Positions 1 to 8,202 of a stretch of DNA of 64,000 nucleotides are shown here, one piece after another. The stretch is from positions 5,828,001 to 5,892,000 of the forward strand of contig NC_016604.1 of the NCBI RefSeq assembly GCF_000230895.2. The letters are read 5' to 3'. This stretch comes from Mycolicibacterium rhodesiae NBB3. Lineage in GTDB: Bacteria > Actinomycetota > Actinomycetes > Mycobacteriales > Mycobacteriaceae. Position numbers and translations under genes: made by a program. Numbering within the stretch: position 1 is the first letter of the stretch; each line of letters starts with the position of its first letter. The notes beneath the pieces are model-generated. The model made no database searches, was not told the DNA's origin, and saw nothing but the letters and a program-made list of their open reading frames with translations.

Positions 1-735
1 CTGCGCCTCCTCGAGGTGTGCCGCGGCGCCGCGGCGCAACGCCTGCGATTCCGATGCCAGAGTGATCATCCGAAAGCCCAATTCGGCCATCGCCTTTCCG
101 GGCTTACCCGCGTTGGCGTGAATGCCCGGAATCAGCTCCGCACCCGACGCGACGGAATGGATGCGGGTCACGGCATCGAGCACCGCCGGCGCATCAAGCG
201 CGGTGATCGGGTTCTCCCCCAGCGAGATCGCCAGGTCGGCGGGACCCACGTACACGCCGGACAGTCCCTCGACGGCGCAGATCTCGTCGAGTGCCGCCAG
301 CCCGCGTGCGGTCTCGATCATCGCGAACACGCCCGCACGGGCCTCGTGTTCAGCAGGGTCGAGTCCGATGTCGGCGCGCAACGGTCCGAAGCTGCGCACG
401 CCTGCGGGTGCGTACCGGGTGGCGGCCACCGCCGCAGCGGCCGTCTCGGCCGATTCGACCATCGCGAGGATCACCGCGTCGGCGCCGGCGTCAAGCACCC
501 GGCCGATCGGCGCAGGATGCGCCGAGGGCAGCCGCACCGCGGTCGCGATCGGAACGTGCTCCAGCCGGCGCAGCAGCAGCGCCACGTCCGCGTCGTCGAG
601 ATAGCCGTGCTGGAGGTCGAATCCGACGTAGTCGTAGCCCGCCCTGGCGAACTCTTCGGGACCGATGATCGTCGGCCCGACCACCCATCCGCCCCAGACG
701 CGCGGCTTGGCGGACAGCGCCTCCTGCAGTCTCAT
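1..735 (-). CDS. HpcH/HpaI-family aldolase (3' end beyond window)
   Basis: Reading from the minus-strand ATG at 735, the frame is open to the left edge for 245 codons, so the C-terminus is missing. The protein begins MRLQEALSAKPRVWGGW and contains VGFDLQHG, a YAPAGVRSFGP segment and YVGPADLAISLG, the core of class II pyruvate/oxaloacetate aldolases (HpcH/HpaI). These metal-dependent enzymes cleave or form 4-hydroxy-2-oxo acids. The start overlaps the stop of... the upstream alcohol dehydrogenase by 4 bp (ATGA), so the two are translationally coupled. It is the last visible gene of the 3638-to-1 operon, which fits C-C cleavage late in the pathway. The natural substrate cannot be read from the sequence. 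Confidence 0.85.
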   Translation of the reverse strand, partial: MRLQEALSAKPRVWGGWVVGPTIIGPEEFARAGYDYVGFDLQHGYLDDADVALLLRRLEHVPIATAVRLPSAHPAPIGRVLDAGADAVILAMVESAETAAAAVAATRYAPAGVRSFGPLRADIGLDPAEHEARAGVFAMIETARGLAALDEICAVEGLSGVYVGPADLAISLGENPITALDAPAVLDAVTRIHSVASGAELIPGIHANAGKPGKAMAELGFRMITLASESQALRRGAAAHLEEAQ

Positions 736-1700
736 GCCCTGATCGCGATCTTCACGCGTTCCGGAACAGGCCGGCAGGCCAGGTCGAACGCCGACTGCAC
801 CTCGTCGACGCCGAAGGTGTGGGTGAGGTAGGCGCCGAGCAGTTCCGGATGATCCTTCGCGAACTCGTTGGCAGCGTCGAGAACTCGTCGCCGTTCGAGG
901 GTCACACCGGACTTCAGGGTCAGATTCTTGCGCAGCATGGCGCGCATGCTGATCGGATAGCTGTCGTCGTCCGGCACGCCGAAGTACAGCACTGTTCCAC
1001 CGGGCGCGGCGGCGTCGATGGCATGACCGAGCGTGGCCACCTGATGACCGACGGCCTCGATCACGACGTCGGGCCGGTCGCCGGGATCCAGGTGACTCAC
1101 CCAGCGGTCACTGGTGGCGCGGATGATGGTGTCGACGCCGAACTCCTTGCCGATGCCATCGCGGTCGACGGGGTCGACGCCGGTCACGTGGCGCGCGCCC
1201 AAAGCCTTTGCCGCGTAGGAGAACAACAATCCGATGGACCCCTGTCCGATAACGGCGACGTGTTGACCCTTGAGGCCGTCCAGCTGTTCGAGGGCGTACA
1301 ACACGCACGCCAGGGGTTGCAGCGCGACCGCATGCTCGGCGCTCAGGCCCGGATCGTAGGGCGCCAGGCCGTCACCGTCGGCGACGACGACCCCCGTCAG
1401 TCCGTCGAAGCCCGACGCCCACCCCACGACGCGATCTCCGACGCGATGGTCGGCATGCCGGCTCGCCAACACCTCGCCGACGACTTCGTGGACCGGAAAG
1501 CCCACCATCTCAGCGGCATTCAGTCCGGTGTCCCCCGCGATCTTTCCGCGCACACCCCGGAACGGGGGCAGGTCGCTGCCGCAGACACCCGCGGCCATGA
1601 AGCGCAGCAGGACATGCCGGTCGTCAAGGTCATCGGCTGTCTTGTCGGGAACATCCAGCCGCTCAAAGGTGTACGGCGCAATCAGTCGGTATGCCCACAC
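732..1700 (-). CDS. Zinc-type (MDR) alcohol dehydrogenase, 322 aa
   Basis: This is a medium-chain dehydrogenase/reductase. A GroES-like half contains GVCGSDLPPF, and a Rossmann half contains VIGQGSIGLLFSYAAKALGA, which indicates NAD(P)-dependent oxidation of a secondary or primary alcohol. No four-cysteine structural zinc lobe is visible after GDRVVGWASGF, as in short threonine/sorbitol-dehydrogenase-like members. The start is the GTG at 1700 (product begins (V/M)WAYRLIAP). A GGAGG lies 6 bp upstream, and the start is 1 bp after the P450 stop. A longer upstream reading to 1763 overlaps the P450 and is less likely. Placed between a P450 and an aldolase, it probably oxidises a hydroxylated intermediate. 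Confidence 0.85.
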   Translation of the reverse strand: MWAYRLIAPYTFERLDVPDKTADDLDDRHVLLRFMAAGVCGSDLPPFRGVRGKIAGDTGLNAAEMVGFPVHEVVGEVLASRHADHRVGDRVVGWASGFDGLTGVVVADGDGLAPYDPGLSAEHAVALQPLACVLYALEQLDGLKGQHVAVIGQGSIGLLFSYAAKALGARHVTGVDPVDRDGIGKEFGVDTIIRATSDRWVSHLDPGDRPDVVIEAVGHQVATLGHAIDAAAPGGTVLYFGVPDDDSYPISMRAMLRKNLTLKSGVTLERRRVLDAANEFAKDHPELLGAYLTHTFGVDEVQSAFDLACRPVPERVKIAIRA

Positions 1701-1701
1701 G

Positions 1702-2928
1702 TCACACCTCCACCGGAAGGTTATTCCATCCCCATTGGAAACTCGACGGCGGCCGCGTGGCACCCTCGGCGATGATCCGCCAGTCCGGCACCCGTTTCAG
1801 CCATTCCGTCACCATGATGCCGATCTCGAGACGGGCCAGGTGCACCCCGAGGCAGAAATGTTGCCCACGGCCGAACGCCAGCAGCCTGTCAATGCGACGG
1901 TCCCAGACGAATTCGTCGGGGTCAAGATACTCACGCTCGTCACGGCTGGCCGAGGCGAGCAGCGTGATGACCCGCTGGCCGGGATTCATCGTCGTCCCGT
2001 GAATGGTGAACGGTTTGCGCAGCGTGCGCGCGAACCATTGCGCTGGTGCGCAGTACCGGATCATCTCCTCGCGCGCGACGGGCACGTTCGCGTCGAGATC
2101 CGAACGCACGCCTGCCAACTGGTCAGAGCGCTTGCCCAGCTCCCACAACCCGTGCGCGACGATCTTCGGTACGGTTTCGGTGCCACCGATGAACACACCG
2201 AGCATCTGCACGGCGGCTTCGGAGTCGGAAAGAGCGGAGCCGTCCGGCAGGCGGTAGCCGATGAGATTGTCGGCGATCGGCAGGGCTTCCCCGTCACCCG
2301 CGCGCCTACGCTGGATGATCGGCACCAGGTACTCCAGGTAGCCGGGTCGCGCGTTGGCCACTTCTACCCCACTTCCGGGCTGCGCCAGGCTGCCGGCATT
2401 GACGGTCGCCAACACATCGGATGCCAGTCCGACCGGCAACCCGACCAATTCGCAGACCACCGAGGCGGCGACGATTCCGCCGTAGTCCTGGGTCAGGTCG
2501 AACGTCCCACGTGGCAGAAGTTCGTCCAACCGTTCGTTGGCCAAGATGCGGATCCGGTCGGACAGTCCAGCAACGGATTTCGGCCGGAACTGGCTCGAGG
2601 TGCACCGTCGCACAGAGTCGTAGATCGGGGCGTCGAAATTGGCGTGGAACGGTAGCGGGTGCAACGGCGGATCGGGCACCGCACCCTCGTTGCGCGCCGC
2701 CAGAACCGTCGCCGCGGGCAGCGTTCCCTCCGAGGCGACGAAGGTTCCGTCGTTGACCCCCAACACTTCCCAGATGTCGTCGAACCGCGACAACGCATAA
2801 GTGTCCCACTTGTCGATGTAGTACACCGGATGGTCGTCGCGCAGCACCCGGTAGTACGACGGCGGATCGGCCATCACTGCCGGATCGAACGGATCGTAGG
2901 AGAAGTGCTGAGTCACCGGTGCGTTCAT
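1702..2928 (-). CDS. Cytochrome P450, 408 aa
   Basis: This is a soluble bacterial P450 monooxygenase that would take electrons from a ferredoxin. The heme-ligand loop reads FGRGQHFCLGVHLARLE. The I-helix reads MLGVFIGGTETVPK, where GGTET takes the place of the usual AGxxT, and the meander follows at YLDPDEFVWDRR. The start is the ATG at 2928 (MNAPVTQHFSYDP), which overlaps the preceding gene's stop by 4 bp. The frame extends upstream to 3162, but that part is arginine-rich antisense-type sequence. Length is normal for the family. The 3Fe-4S ferredoxin at 6155-6346 is the nearest electron-donor candidate. The CYP family number and substrate cannot be assigned by eye. Confidence 0.93.
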   Translation of the reverse strand: MNAPVTQHFSYDPFDPAVMADPPSYYRVLRDDHPVYYIDKWDTYALSRFDDIWEVLGVNDGTFVASEGTLPAATVLAARNEGAVPDPPLHPLPFHANFDAPIYDSVRRCTSSQFRPKSVAGLSDRIRILANERLDELLPRGTFDLTQDYGGIVAASVVCELVGLPVGLASDVLATVNAGSLAQPGSGVEVANARPGYLEYLVPIIQRRRAGDGEALPIADNLIGYRLPDGSALSDSEAAVQMLGVFIGGTETVPKIVAHGLWELGKRSDQLAGVRSDLDANVPVAREEMIRYCAPAQWFARTLRKPFTIHGTTMNPGQRVITLLASASRDEREYLDPDEFVWDRRIDRLLAFGRGQHFCLGVHLARLEIGIMVTEWLKRVPDWRIIAEGATRPPSSFQWGWNNLPVEV

Positions 2929-3638
2929 TGCAGCGGAGACGGAGGTAGCGCCTGCAGAATCGAGTCCTCCCACCCGTCGCGCAGCGCGGGCGCGACGCTC
3001 ATCCAGGTGACGATCTCGGCGGGCGGACTGTCCTTCCACGACGGGTAGTGGTTCTCGAAACAGTCCCAGTCGCCGTCCAGCGCCCAGTAATGGATCACCT
3101 CGTTGAACCGGAACGTGGTGATGAACGATCCGAGCCAACGCTTCCCGGTGCTTTCTGACCACGGCACGTAAAGGCGCTCGAGTTCGCGAATGTAGTCGTC
3201 CTGACGGCCCGGTTTGGTCTGCATGATCTCCTGAATCACCAGCCCGGCACCGAATTCGGCCTCCTTCAACTGGGCCAGAGTCCTGTTGAACTTTCCGGCA
3301 TACATGATCCGGCCCTCACCCGACGCCCGGATTCCGGACAGGAAGGTCGACCATTTCGCCGCCGGCCCGGCGTGGCTGCCGCCGGGCGCCTGCGCTCGTC
3401 CGATGCGGGCGTAGTCGGCGAATGCGTCGATCTCCCAGATGATCGTCACCTGCGGCCAGTGCCCGTTGTAGGGCGTCGTCTCCCACATCGCGAACAGTCG
3501 CGCACCGAGGTCGGCCATCATCGGGTGATAGACGTCGCCGAACACCTCGGTGAATTGCTCACTTCTGCCTTCACCCAGCGCGATCGTCTCGTGGAGATAC
3601 AGAAGCGTGTGGCCGTAGAACGTCTTCACAACCCGCAC
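2925..3638 (-). CDS. Two-domain NIPSNAP-like (dimeric alpha/beta barrel) protein, 237 aa
   Basis: No enzyme family with a firm function was recognised. The protein looks like an internal duplication. Residues about 10-100 (LLYLHETIALGEG, YHPMMADLGARLFAMW, WEIDAFADYARIG) and about 125-215 (LVIQEIMQTKPGRQ, YVPWSESTGKRWLGSF, YWALDGDWDCFENHY) share the same spacing of E, Y-x-P, G and W residues. That pattern is typical of NIPSNAP/ferredoxin-like alpha-beta barrel proteins often found in catabolic operons. The first in-frame start is the GTG at 3638. A second GTG three codons later is possible. It is the first gene of the operon running to the left edge and shares its upstream region, with the 26-bp operator, with the lactonase gene. 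Confidence 0.65.
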   Translation of the reverse strand: MRVVKTFYGHTLLYLHETIALGEGRSEQFTEVFGDVYHPMMADLGARLFAMWETTPYNGHWPQVTIIWEIDAFADYARIGRAQAPGGSHAGPAAKWSTFLSGIRASGEGRIMYAGKFNRTLAQLKEAEFGAGLVIQEIMQTKPGRQDDYIRELERLYVPWSESTGKRWLGSFITTFRFNEVIHYWALDGDWDCFENHYPSWKDSPPAEIVTWMSVAPALRDGWEDSILQALPPSPLQ

Positions 3639-3664
3639 CTAGTTGACAGTCGCACCCTGCGAGC

Positions 3665-3690
3665 GTGACACTTACGGCGTGATTTGTAAA
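3665..3690. promoter_or_regulatory. Operator copy 1 of 5 (26-bp TetR-type dyad)
   Basis: The sequence is GTGACACTT, an 8-bp spacer, then ATTTGTAAA. It lies between the divergent NIPSNAP-like and lactonase genes. Four other copies in the cluster keep the same half-sites and the exact 8-bp spacer. The inverted core is TGACA...TGTAA. Binding by one of the two local TetR proteins is inferred. Confidence 0.75.
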
Positions 3691-4515
3691 GGTGCCGACA
3701 CGCTGACGACACTGACCGGAGGTTTCTGCTTCGGGGAGGGCCCTCGGTGGTTCGAAGGCCTGCTGTGGTTCTCCGACATGCTGGGCGAGGCGGTGCACAC
3801 GGTCAACCTGCAGGGCGACCTGACCACCCTGTCGCTGCCCGGACATCAGCCGTCCGGGCTGGGGTTCCGGCCCGACGGAACGCTGCTGATCTCCTCCGCC
3901 GAGCAGCGCCGCGTGCTGCGCTACGACGGCTACACCGTCGAACCGATCGCCGACCTGTCCGGTCTCGTCCCCGCGGCTCTCGGCGACATGGTCATCGACG
4001 ACGCCGGGCGTGCCTATGTCGGATCCCAGGCGCGTGACGGCGGCGTGATCGCGCGCGTCGATGCCGACGGCTCGGTCGCGGTCGTCGCCGAAAACCTCGA
4101 CTTCCCCAACGGAATGGCCATCACCGAGGACCGCGCGACGATGATCGTCGCGGAGTCGACGGGACGGCGATTGAGCGCCTTCACGATCGGCGCCGACGGA
4201 TCGCTTTTCGACCGAAGGATTTTCGCCGATGGACTCGACGGACCGCCGGACGGCATCTGCCTCGACGCCGAAGGCGGTGTGTGGGTGGCGATGACCCTGG
4301 CGCACACCTTCGAGCGGATCGTCGAGGGCGGGACCGTCACCGAACGGATCGACATGGATGACCGCACGGCGATCGCCTGCACGCTGGGCGGGCCGGAGCG
4401 TCGCACCCTTTTTCTGGTCTCCAGCACCGACGCATACCCGCAACGGCTGGTCGGCACGAAACAGTCGCGCGTCGACGCGACGACCGTCGACGTGGCGGGA
4501 GCCGGCCTGCCGTGA
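3679..4515 (+). CDS. SMP-30/gluconolactonase-family beta-propeller lactonase
   Basis: The sequence fits the six-bladed SMP-30/Gluconolactonase/LRE fold: GEGPRWFEGLLWFSDM near the N-terminus (metal-binding Glu), PSGLGFRPDG, LGDMVIDDAGRAYVG, DFPNGMAITED and GPPDGICLDAEGGVWVA. These proteins are calcium- or zinc-dependent lactone hydrolases, so here it probably opens a lactone made during catabolism. The start is uncertain. An in-frame GTG at 3679 gives 278 aa but sits inside the operator's right half. A TTG at 3643 gives 290 aa but would place the operator within the gene. The stop overlaps the thioesterase start by 4 bp. Confidence 0.85.
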   Translation: MICKGADTLTTLTGGFCFGEGPRWFEGLLWFSDMLGEAVHTVNLQGDLTTLSLPGHQPSGLGFRPDGTLLISSAEQRRVLRYDGYTVEPIADLSGLVPAALGDMVIDDAGRAYVGSQARDGGVIARVDADGSVAVVAENLDFPNGMAITEDRATMIVAESTGRRLSAFTIGADGSLFDRRIFADGLDGPPDGICLDAEGGVWVAMTLAHTFERIVEGGTVTERIDMDDRTAIACTLGGPERRTLFLVSSTDAYPQRLVGTKQSRVDATTVDVAGAGLP

Positions 4516-5327
4516 GCGATTCCTACTACGAGTTGATCGACGGCGACGACCCACACGGCGCGAAGTTCGCGGGGACGGATCTGGTGCGCAGCACCTGGTC
4601 GGCGGAGATACAGCACGGCGCCCCACCCTCCGCGCTGTTGGTCCGCGCGCTCGAGAACTGCGAAGCGCGCGACGACACCCGGCTATCTCGCGTGATGATC
4701 GACCTGCTCGGCGCGGTTCCGGCCGAAGGAGATCTGTGGGTGCGGACGCGGATCGAGCGCTCCGGCAAGCAGATCGAGTTGGTCAGCGCTCAGATGCTGG
4801 CGCCGGGGCGTGACGGTGAGCCCCGTGCGGTGGCACAGGCCAGCGGTTGGCGGCTGAAGACGATCGACACCTCGGCGGTGGTTCATACGTCCGCGCCGCC
4901 GCTGCGGCCACTCGCCGAAGCGCGCAGCCGCGACATGAAGAAGGATTGGGACCGCAACTACGTACACAGCCTGGACTGGCGGTGGCTTACCCAACCGATG
5001 AGCGACGGGCCGGGCGAGTCCTGGATCCGCCCGGAGGTCGACCTCGTCAAGGGCGAGACCATGACGCCGATGCAGCGGCTGTTCTCCGTGGCCGACGATG
5101 CCAACGGCATCGGCACCAAACTCGACATCAGACGGTGGACGTTCATGAACACCGATCTGGTCGTGCACGTGCACCGGATTCCGGAGGGCGAGTGGATCGG
5201 CATCCGCGCGGAGACCAACTACGGGCCCGACGGGATCGGCACGACGATCGGCACGCTGTTCGACGAGTGCGGCGCGGTCGGAGCGATTCAGCAGTCGGTG
5301 CTGGTCCGACCGATGCCCGGCCGCTGA
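4512..5327 (+). CDS. TesB-like double-hotdog acyl-CoA thioesterase, 271 aa
   Basis: This looks like an acyl-CoA thioesterase of the TesB-like double-hotdog type. The N-terminal half has a GAPPSALLVRALENCEA helix and a VMIDLLGAVPAEGDLWVRTRIERSGKQIELVSAQM strand region. The C-terminal half has WTFMNTDLVVHVHRIPEGEWIG and ends with FDECGAVGAIQQSVLVRP, the usual last strand. It would hydrolyse an acyl-CoA to free acid and CoA. The GTG start at 4512 overlaps the lactonase stop by 4 bp, so the two are co-translated under operator copy 1. Its end is 3 bp from the converging protease gene. Confidence 0.8.
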   Translation: MSDSYYELIDGDDPHGAKFAGTDLVRSTWSAEIQHGAPPSALLVRALENCEARDDTRLSRVMIDLLGAVPAEGDLWVRTRIERSGKQIELVSAQMLAPGRDGEPRAVAQASGWRLKTIDTSAVVHTSAPPLRPLAEARSRDMKKDWDRNYVHSLDWRWLTQPMSDGPGESWIRPEVDLVKGETMTPMQRLFSVADDANGIGTKLDIRRWTFMNTDLVVHVHRIPEGEWIGIRAETNYGPDGIGTTIGTLFDECGAVGAIQQSVLVRPMPGR

Positions 5328-5330
5328 CCG

Positions 5331-6113
5331 TCAGCCGATGCAGGGGCCGGTGGAGACCGGGCCGGATCGAGGCGAGCCGACGACGTGCGGATAGATCTGT
5401 TTGGCGGTGAGCACGAAGCCGACTTCCGGATCATGCGTAGCCGCCGCGAAATTCATACCGAGGACCCGGCCGCTGCGGTCGATCAACGGTCCGCCGGAAT
5501 CGCCGCTGCGTACCAGGCCTCGGATCGAGTACACCTCACGGCGGACCAGCAATGCCCGATAGAGATCTGGGCCCTTGAAATCGAGCACCTCGCGGACTCT
5601 CGCCGGGTAGGCCACGAACGGTCCCCCACCGGGGTATCCGAGCACCACCGCGTCTGTGCCTTGCCATGCCGTGTCCTGGGCGAAGTTCAGCGCTGGTGCC
5701 TGCAGGCCGGGTACCTCCAAGATGGCGATGTCCTCGGTGGAGTCGAACATCACCACGGTGGCATCGTGTTCGTGACCGTCGACCGAGACGATGAAGTCGT
5801 CCGCACCGGCCACCACGTGCGCACTGGTCATCACCCTGCCCGGGGCGATGACGAACCCACTGCCCGCCATGACCTTCTGACAGGAGTACGCGACGCTGCT
5901 GATCTTGACGACGCTATGCGCCACGTCGGAGACGACCGAATCCCTTGCGAGGGATGCATCGGGTCGTGGCACGTTGGCCACCGTTGGAGCAGGAGCGGAT
6001 TCTGCTACCTGGGCGATCTCCTCGACCGTCTCCGTGGTTGCGGTGCGGCCGGCCAAAGCACCCAGCCCCAACGTGACGAAGAGCAGAGCGAACCCGAGCT
6101 GAATCCACCTCAT
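5331..6113 (-). CDS. Membrane-anchored trypsin-like serine protease, MarP-like, 260 aa
   Basis: The product has one N-terminal membrane segment (about residues 5-21), a linker, and a chymotrypsin-fold protease. The triad is visible as H99 (TSAHVV), D128 (DSTEDIAIL) and S206 (GDSGGP). Cysteines at 78 (SCQKV) and near the C-terminus (GPCIG) could pair. The domain closely resembles the periplasmic protease domain of mycobacterial MarP (Rv3671c), a stress and acid-resistance protease. The four-helix CvpA-like membrane part of MarP is absent here. The start is the ATG at 6113 (MRWIQLGFALL), just before the hydrophobic helix. It lies 41 bp downstream of the ferredoxin gene on the same strand, so it could be co-transcribed. 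Confidence 0.87.
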   Translation of the reverse strand: MRWIQLGFALLFVTLGLGALAGRTATTETVEEIAQVAESAPAPTVANVPRPDASLARDSVVSDVAHSVVKISSVAYSCQKVMAGSGFVIAPGRVMTSAHVVAGADDFIVSVDGHEHDATVVMFDSTEDIAILEVPGLQAPALNFAQDTAWQGTDAVVLGYPGGGPFVAYPARVREVLDFKGPDLYRALLVRREVYSIRGLVRSGDSGGPLIDRSGRVLGMNFAAATHDPEVGFVLTAKQIYPHVVGSPRSGPVSTGPCIG

Positions 6114-6154
6114 CGGCAAACAGTAGACCCAAATACCGTCAGATGGTGGGTTGC

Positions 6155-6346
6155 TCAGTCGGCGAGGCGCAACGCCGAGACAGGACATTGTGTCACTGCC
6201 TGCTGCATGCGATCACGATCAGATTCGGGCCGTTCGCTGTCGTGGATCACGACGACGCCGTCGTCGGCAACCTCGAACACATCCTCCGCGATCGACTCGC
6301 ATATGCCATGCCCCGTGCACTTGTCGAGATCGACTTCCACCTTCAT
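6155..6346 (-). CDS. 3Fe-4S ferredoxin, 63 aa
   Basis: This is a small acidic electron carrier with cluster ligands C10, C16 and C54 in CTGHGIC and QCP. His13 occupies the position of the fourth cysteine, as in the CxxHxxC ferredoxins that serve actinobacterial P450s. The start is the ATG at 6346 (MKVEVDLDKC), preceded by AGGAG at 6-bp spacing. A TTG two codons upstream is ignored. It lies 9 bp after the P450 stop at 6356, so P450 and ferredoxin form a pair behind operator copy 2. No ferredoxin reductase gene is visible, so one encoded elsewhere would be needed. Confidence 0.93.
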   Translation of the reverse strand: MKVEVDLDKCTGHGICESIAEDVFEVADDGVVVIHDSERPESDRDRMQQAVTQCPVSALRLAD

Positions 6347-6355
6347 GGTCAACTC

Positions 6356-7609
6356 CTATCGAACGAAGGCAGGCAGGCGTTTGACGCCGTGGACGAAGTT
6401 GCTGTACAGCAGGTCAGGCTCGCCGAACTCGACGGTGGTCAATCGGGTAAGCAACTCTCGGAACAGATTTCGCAGCTCAGCCTTGGCCAGCTGGTTGCCT
6501 AGGCAGAAGTGCGGACCTCCCCCACCGAAGCCGAGGTGCGGATTGGGCGAACGGGACAGATCGAACACCCCGGGCTCGGCGAAGGCCGCTTCGTCTCTGT
6601 TGGCCGAGCAGTAGAACAGACCCACCTTGTCACCCGCCTGCACGGGCGCCCCGTTGATCTCGGTGTCCTCGGTCGCGAAGCGGGCGAACTGCAGCACCGG
6701 CGACGACCATCGCACGAACTCCTCGACGGCTGACGAGATGCGGTTCTCGAAGTCCTCCATCAGCCACTCCCGCTGGGCCGGGTTCTCCGCCAGCGCCATC
6801 ATCGCGTGCGTGGTGGACTGCTTGGTGGTGTCGTTGCCTGCGGATGCCAGCAAGATCAGAAACGCACCGATCTCCTCGTCGGTCAGCCGGTGTCCGTCCA
6901 CCTCCGCATTGACGATCGCCGTCATCAGATCGTCGCCGGGATTCTTGCGCCGGAACTGCGCCAACTCGACACCTGTGGTGGACAGCAACGTGATCTGCGC
7001 GATCGGGTCTTCGGCCCGCTCTTCGGGTGTGGCGTACTCGTCGTCGCTCATCCCGAACAGCTTCTCGGCGGCATACGCCACCGCGGGTTGGTCCGCCGTC
7101 GGCACACCGAGCATGTCCATGATCGTCAACATCGGCAGGCGCGCGGAGCACGCGGCCACGAAGTCGACCTCCCCTGCGCCGACGAGATCGTCGACGATCG
7201 CGATCGCGTTGCGGTGGATCTGCTCCTCGATCTGACGCACGTTTCGGGGCGTGAAGGCCGAGCTGATCAGCCGCCGGTACACGGTGTGTTGTGGCGGATC
7301 CATGCTCAGGAAGAACGACGCGAACCGCTGGATCTCCGCGGGCATCGGGTTGAGGGCCACCCCTTGGGCCGACGTGAACAGCTCGGGATGCTGGCTTACA
7401 TAGACGATGTCGGCACGGCGGGTCAGTGCCCAGAATCCCGGTTCCTCCATACCGAACAGCGAGTCGAACGGACGGTGCCACGTGAGACCGTCACTGGCAC
7501 GGAGCTGGGCGAATATCTCTTCTCGACCGTCGAAGGTCCGGCTCCAGAAGTCGCGGGACGTGATGTCGAACCGGCTGTACTCTCGCGCCTGCACGGGTGG
7601 GGCTGTCAC
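6356..7609 (-). CDS. Cytochrome P450 (CYP124/125/142-like), 417 aa
   Basis: The heme loop is FGGGGPHFCLGNQLAK and the I-helix is LLASAGNDTTKQS, with the acid-threonine oxygen-activation pair. FLSMDPPQHTVYRRL...FTPRNV is the B-C region typical of mycobacterial P450s acting on sterols and branched lipids (CYP124/125/142 group). Assignment to one of these families is only by resemblance. The start is probably the GTG at 7609 (VTAPPVQAREYSRF). An upstream start at 7633 would lie inside operator copy 2. The gene heads a P450-ferredoxin operon divergent from a TetR-kinase pair. A TGTCAC element that mirrors the operator half-site spans its start codon. Confidence 0.93.
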   Translation of the reverse strand: MTAPPVQAREYSRFDITSRDFWSRTFDGREEIFAQLRASDGLTWHRPFDSLFGMEEPGFWALTRRADIVYVSQHPELFTSAQGVALNPMPAEIQRFASFFLSMDPPQHTVYRRLISSAFTPRNVRQIEEQIHRNAIAIVDDLVGAGEVDFVAACSARLPMLTIMDMLGVPTADQPAVAYAAEKLFGMSDDEYATPEERAEDPIAQITLLSTTGVELAQFRRKNPGDDLMTAIVNAEVDGHRLTDEEIGAFLILLASAGNDTTKQSTTHAMMALAENPAQREWLMEDFENRISSAVEEFVRWSSPVLQFARFATEDTEINGAPVQAGDKVGLFYCSANRDEAAFAEPGVFDLSRSPNPHLGFGGGGPHFCLGNQLAKAELRNLFRELLTRLTTVEFGEPDLLYSNFVHGVKRLPAFVR

Positions 7610-7618
7610 AAATGAAGC

Positions 7619-7644
7619 GTGACACTTCGTCAAAAATTTGTAAA
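7619..7644. promoter_or_regulatory. Operator copy 2 of 5
   Basis: GTGACACTT, 8-bp spacer, ATTTGTAAA, identical in both half-sites to copy 1. It lies between the divergent P450 and TetR genes and ends 3 bp before the TetR ATG at 7648. A further TGTCAC at 7604-7609 forms an inverted pair with the GTGACA of this site across 9 bp. Confidence 0.78.
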
Positions 7645-7647
7645 GCT

Positions 7648-8202
7648 ATGTCGATGGAGGAACCGGGGGTCGAGGCCGACAACTCGACGCGCCAGCGAAT
7701 TCTCGCCGCCACCGCGGAGGTTCTCGGCCGCAACGGGATGACCAAGCTCAGCCTGTCGGAGGTCGCGCTGCAGGCTTCGGTTTCGCGCCCGACGCTCTAC
7801 CGATGGTTCGCCTCGAAGAAAGATCTTCTCGAAGCATTCGTGGTGTGGGAGCGGCAGTTCTACGAACGCGCGGTGGCCGAGGCGACCGCCGACCTCCCCG
7901 CCTGCGAGAAACTCGATGCGGCGCTGCGGGTGATCGTGGACTACCAACAGTCCTATCCGGGACTGCGCATGATCGACATCGAACCGGCACAGGTGATCAG
8001 GCGGCTGTCGCGGGTCATTCCACTGATGCGGCAACGGCTCGAGCGGCTGGCACAGGGCTCAGATCCCAGCCTGGCGGTGTCCACGGCTGTGCGCGTGGCG
8101 ATTTCGCATTACGTGGTGCGCAGCGACGACGACGCCGAGTTCTTGGACCAGCTTCGGCACGCTGCGCGCGTCAAGCACCACGCCCCGGACAGTGCGTCGT
8201 GA
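7648..8202 (+). CDS. TetR-family transcriptional regulator (copy 1), 184 aa
   Basis: The N-terminal helix-turn-helix domain runs STRQRILAATAEVLGRNG, LSLSEVALQASVSRPTLYRWF, then FASKKDLLEAF. The C-terminal part is an all-helical ligand/dimerisation domain ending in HYVVRSDDDAEFLDQLRHAA. The start is the ATG at 7648 or the ATG two codons later. Earlier in-frame codons lie inside the operator, so a leaderless transcript is likely. Recognition helix and C-terminus are nearly the same as those of the regulator at 14007-14549, which indicates local duplication. It overlaps the phosphotransferase downstream by 4 bp. It probably autoregulates through operator copy 2 and may bind all five sites. Confidence 0.92.
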   Translation: MSMEEPGVEADNSTRQRILAATAEVLGRNGMTKLSLSEVALQASVSRPTLYRWFASKKDLLEAFVVWERQFYERAVAEATADLPACEKLDAALRVIVDYQQSYPGLRMIDIEPAQVIRRLSRVIPLMRQRLERLAQGSDPSLAVSTAVRVAISHYVVRSDDDAEFLDQLRHAARVKHHAPDSAS

